Assembly (NCBI GenBank): GCA_028689025.1
Contig: JAQTXA010000002.1
Location: forward strand, 186,001-250,000
Length of the DNA stretch: 64,000 nucleotides
Source: Aliarcobacter sp.
Lineage (GTDB): Bacteria > Campylobacterota > Campylobacteria > Campylobacterales > Arcobacteraceae
Direction: 5' to 3'
How positions within the stretch are numbered: the stretch's first letter is position 1; every line of letters begins with the position of its first letter. The position numbers and the translations under genes were made by a program. Positions 61,431 to 64,000 of this stretch are shown in pieces. The notes below the pieces were generated by a model that worked only from the letters and a program-made list of their open reading frames with translations, was not told where the DNA came from and did not search any database.

Positions 61431-62657
61431 CTATCTATCTATTTCACCAAACACGATGTTTAGGTTACCAATAATTGTAACCACATCGGCTAATTGACAT
61501 CCAACTAATAGCTCTTCTAAAATTGCTGTATGTTGAAAACTAGGAGTTCTAAGTTTCATTCTATATGCATAAGGACTTCCATCACTTACTACAAAATAAC
61601 CTAATTCACCTTTTGGAGATTCAGTTGCCACATAAACTTCACCAACTGGTGGTCTCATTCCTTGAGTTACTAAAACAAAGTGTTGCATTAAAGAGTAGTT
61701 TTGAGTCATAATTTGCTCTTTTGGAGCTGAGATATAATTTGGAGAATGAGCCATTAATTGAGTATCTGACTCTTCGTACATAGGAACTAATTGTTTTAAA
61801 ATTTTTGAAGATTCTCTCATTTCAGCAATACAGATTTTGTATCTTCCATAAGAGTCACAAGTATACGAAACTGGAACATCAAAATCAAGTTCAGGATAAA
61901 TACCATAAGGCATCTCTTTTCTTAAATCCCATTTGATTCCAGAACCTCGTAAAATAATCCCTGAACATCCCCAATCTTTTGCCATTTCAGGAGTAATAAC
62001 ACCAACATTTTCAAGTCTCATTTTCCAGATTCTATTTTCAGTTAAAAGCCCTTCATAAGTCTTTAACTCTGTTTCTAATACATCTAAAAATGATAAACAA
62101 TCAGCGGTCCAATTAGCTGGTAAATCTAAAGGAACTCCCCCGATTCTTACAGCACTGTGTGTTAGTCTTGCCCCACAATAGTCCTCAATTAAGTCCATTG
62201 CATATTCTCTTTCTCTAAAACAGTAAAGGAACATAGACATTGCCCCCACATCAAGAGCATGCGTTGCAAGCCAAAAAAGGTGTGAAGTGATTCTATTTAA
62301 TTCTAAAAGCATAGTTCTAATAATTTCAGCTCGTCTTGGAGCTTCAATACCTAAAAGTTGCTCAATTGCTAAGGCATAACCATAGTTATTAGAAGTTGCA
62401 GCGATATAATCCATTCTATCAGTTGTTGGTAAGAATTCATTATAAATCATATTCTCAGCCATTTTTTCCATACCTCTGTGAAGGTATCCAATCATTGGTC
62501 TTGATTTAACAACTTCTTCACCTTGAAGTTCTAAAATAAGTCTTAATTGTCCGTGAGCAGATGGATGTTGTGGACCGAAGTTCACCATCATCGTATTATC
62601 ATCACGCTCAAAGTGAATGTTTTCAAAAAAAGGTTTTAGTCTATTTGGTTGTTGCAT
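61431..62657 (-). CDS. nuoD: Complex I subunit D
   Basis: The 49-kDa-type subunit at the quinone site, 408 residues, not fused to Nuo[20 protein letters not shown] near the N terminus includes the quinone-binding His, and [16 protein letters not shown] follows. The C terminus ends in the conserved IVFGEIDR. It lies 5 bases after nuoC. Confidence 0.97.
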   Translation of the reverse strand: MQQPNRLKPFFENIHFERDDNTMMVNFGPQHPSAHGQLRLILELQGEEVVKSRPMIGYLHRGMEKMAENMIYNEFLPTTDRMDYIAATSNNYGYALAIEQLLGIEAPRRAEIIRTMLLELNRITSHLFWLATHALDVGAMSMFLYCFREREYAMDLIEDYCGARLTHSAVRIGGVPLDLPANWTADCLSFLDVLETELKTYEGLLTENRIWKMRLENVGVITPEMAKDWGCSGIILRGSGIKWDLRKEMPYGIYPELDFDVPVSYTCDSYGRYKICIAEMRESSKILKQLVPMYEESDTQLMAHSPNYISAPKEQIMTQNYSLMQHFVLVTQGMRPPVGEVYVATESPKGELGYFVVSDGSPYAYRMKLRTPSFQHTAILEELLVGCQLADVVTIIGNLNIVFGEIDR

Positions 62658-62662
62658 ATTTT

Positions 62663-63466
62663 CTACCTTCTTCTTTTTAAAACAACTGATTCTTCAGGTT
62701 TTAGTTTTTTCATAATTTTTGAAGTATTCTCTTCTTGATAAGAAATATTTGTCTCTGGTTCAAACTGAGAAATATCTGTATCAAATGGAACTTCATGCCC
62801 AAGTCTTGCAAATCTTGTAGTATCGTATCTATCAATTGCTGCTGGATCTCTTTGTTCAGGGCCAATTATATCTCTAGCTTCTTTTCCAAATATTTTGTCA
62901 ACTTCATACCAAGAAGCTGCTTCATCACCTTGAAGTGGATATGTTTTTTTAAGTGGGTGGTCATACCAATCATCTGGCATAATAATTCTTTTTAAATTAA
63001 AATGATTTACTACTTTTACACCTAACATATCGTACATTTCTCGCTCAGACCAGTTTGCAGATTTGAAAATAGAAGTTACAGACTCTATTGCTTCATCTTT
63101 TTGTAAAAAACATTTAACTCTTAATCTTTTATGTTTAGAAATTGATAACATCTCATAAAAAACTTCATATCCATCACGAGCTGCTAAATAATCAATTGCA
63201 GAAAGTTCTATTAACATGTCATATTCAAGTTCATCTTTTAAGAAATTCATAGTTTCAACAATAGCATTTTTATTAATATTTAAAACTAAGTGAGTGTGTT
63301 CAATATAAGCATCTTTGATTTCTATTACTTTAGAGATTTTTTCAAAATCACTTGAAAAAATTTCATCTGAATTTATTTCAAATCTAGGAACGGTAGGAGA
63401 GACAAAAAATCTATCTGAAAAGTATGCTTGTTTTTGAACGTTGTCTTTTGGCGTATATTTTCTCAT
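62663..63466 (-). CDS. nuoC: Complex I subunit C
   Basis: The 30-kDa-type subunit, 267 residues. [20 protein letters not shown] and the [20 protein letters not shown] stretch are the family signature. The first ~50 and last ~45 residues are extensions beyond the core. It overlaps nuoB by one base. Confidence 0.96.
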   Translation of the reverse strand: MRKYTPKDNVQKQAYFSDRFFVSPTVPRFEINSDEIFSSDFEKISKVIEIKDAYIEHTHLVLNINKNAIVETMNFLKDELEYDMLIELSAIDYLAARDGYEVFYEMLSISKHKRLRVKCFLQKDEAIESVTSIFKSANWSEREMYDMLGVKVVNHFNLKRIIMPDDWYDHPLKKTYPLQGDEAASWYEVDKIFGKEARDIIGPEQRDPAAIDRYDTTRFARLGHEVPFDTDISQFEPETNISYQEENTSKIMKKLKPEESVVLKRRR

Positions 63467-63975
63467 TATACTAACCTCTTCTTTTTGTGAGCTCTAAAAA
63501 TTGATTCTTTTCTGATTTTTTGTTGTAGTGTCATAAGGGCATATTGTAAAGTTTCAGGTCTTGGTGCACATCCTGGAAGATAAATATCAACTGGAATAAT
63601 TCTATCTGCACCTTGAACAGTTGCGTAAGTATTAAACATTCCACCTGTATTTGCACAAGACCCCATTGAAATTACCCATTTTGGATCTGGCATTTGGTCA
63701 TATAATCTTCTCATAAATTCAGCATGTTTTTTTGTAAGAGTTCCAGCAATAATTAAAACATCAGATTGTCTTGGACTTGCTCTAAAAATTGTTCCAAATC
63801 TATCGAAGTCATATCTTGAAGCTCCCGTTGCCATCATTTCAATAGCACAACATGCTAATCCATAAGTCATTGGCCATAAAGAGTTTGAACGACCGAAATT
63901 AACTAACTTATCAATTGTTGTTAATTTAACAGCAGCTCCATTATCTTGTAAATAATTTATTTTATGCTGTGCCAT
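63466..63975 (-). CDS. nuoB: Complex I subunit B
   Basis: Carries cluster N2, the last Fe-S centre before quinone. The 169 residues contain the adjacent Cys42-Cys43 ([10 protein letters not shown]), [12 protein letters not shown], and LPGCAPRPE, the full four-cysteine set. AAGGAG lies upstream of ATG 63975, inside the end of nuoA. Confidence 0.97.
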   Translation of the reverse strand: MAQHKINYLQDNGAAVKLTTIDKLVNFGRSNSLWPMTYGLACCAIEMMATGASRYDFDRFGTIFRASPRQSDVLIIAGTLTKKHAEFMRRLYDQMPDPKWVISMGSCANTGGMFNTYATVQGADRIIPVDIYLPGCAPRPETLQYALMTLQQKIRKESIFRAHKKKRLV

Positions 63976-64000
63976 TCAAGAGCTCCTTTTTTCCATGCAT
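63957..64000 (-). CDS. nuoA: Complex I subunit A, 3' end only
   Basis: The last 13 codons and the TAA (63959-63957) of a frame entering from the right edge. They read [13 protein letters not shown], which matches the usual NuoA ending (YAYKKGALEW). The stop lies 19 bases inside nuoB, so the two genes overlap. This is the expected first gene of the operon. Confidence 0.75.
   Translation of the reverse strand, partial: AWKKGALEWHSIK

Overview
The window is about 64 kb of a low-GC bacterial chromosome. Its gene content points to Campylobacterota, most likely the Arcobacter group. The evidence is a complex I operon in which the NuoE and NuoF positions hold two unrelated-looking small genes, a histidine kinase with the AHQWRQPL H-box common in this phylum, a futalosine-route menaquinone gene (mqnD), and a Maf/legionaminic-acid flagellin glycosylation island. 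I saw no rRNA, tRNA, CRISPR array or insertion sequence. The genus is an inference.

Layout. (1) 1-3149, minus strand: heat-shock operon hrcA-grpE-dnaK (dnaK cut by the window edge), with a promoter and a CIRCE operator upstream of hrcA. (2) 3317-6610, plus strand: a TAXI-type TRAP transporter (binding protein plus fused permease), facing a minus-strand response regulator and large PAS histidine kinase (6613-9904). (3) 9914-19259, minus strand: housekeeping run truA, lptF/G-type permease, prepilin peptidase, uppS, coaBC, glmU, an ankyrin-repeat protein and a SUV3-like helicase. (4) 19330-21495, plus strand: a trmA carrying Fe-S-type cysteines, then a flagellin gene with a possibly structured leader and a strong terminator.

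(5) 21543-39416, minus strand: flagellar glycosylation island. It is transcribed from legB through legC, legH, legI, legG, ptmE-like and legF, which is most of the legionaminic acid pathway. It then continues into an unusual cassette: SIS isomerase, CgeB-like glycosyltransferase, radical SAM, NAD-dependent epimerase, split transketolase, a small orphan protein, a second radical SAM, a kinase/nucleotidyltransferase with reversed domain order, and a sugar nucleotidyltransferase. It ends with the flagellin glycosyltransferase maf. The cassette reads like a dedicated pathway for a second activated sugar, and it is the best candidate here for an undescribed system.

(6) 39481-43227, plus strand: a small orphan ORF, recA, then eno, an ftsB-like gene and an AMIN-domain gene. 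(7) 43201-50378, minus strand: cation/proton antiporter, bioB, a phosphoesterase, topA, murB, mqnD and a lytic-transglycosylase-like protein. (8) 50437-64000, minus strand: the complex I operon from the 3' end of nuoA to nuoN, running past the right edge of the window. Its NuoF-position gene resembles the C-terminal half of the adjacent NuoG.

Most minus-strand genes overlap or nearly touch, which implies long operons with translational coupling. Several ORFs were shortened to internal starts because of ribosome binding sites or overlap. The only gene-free stretch above 300 bases is 3068-3386, which holds the CIRCE and two promoters.
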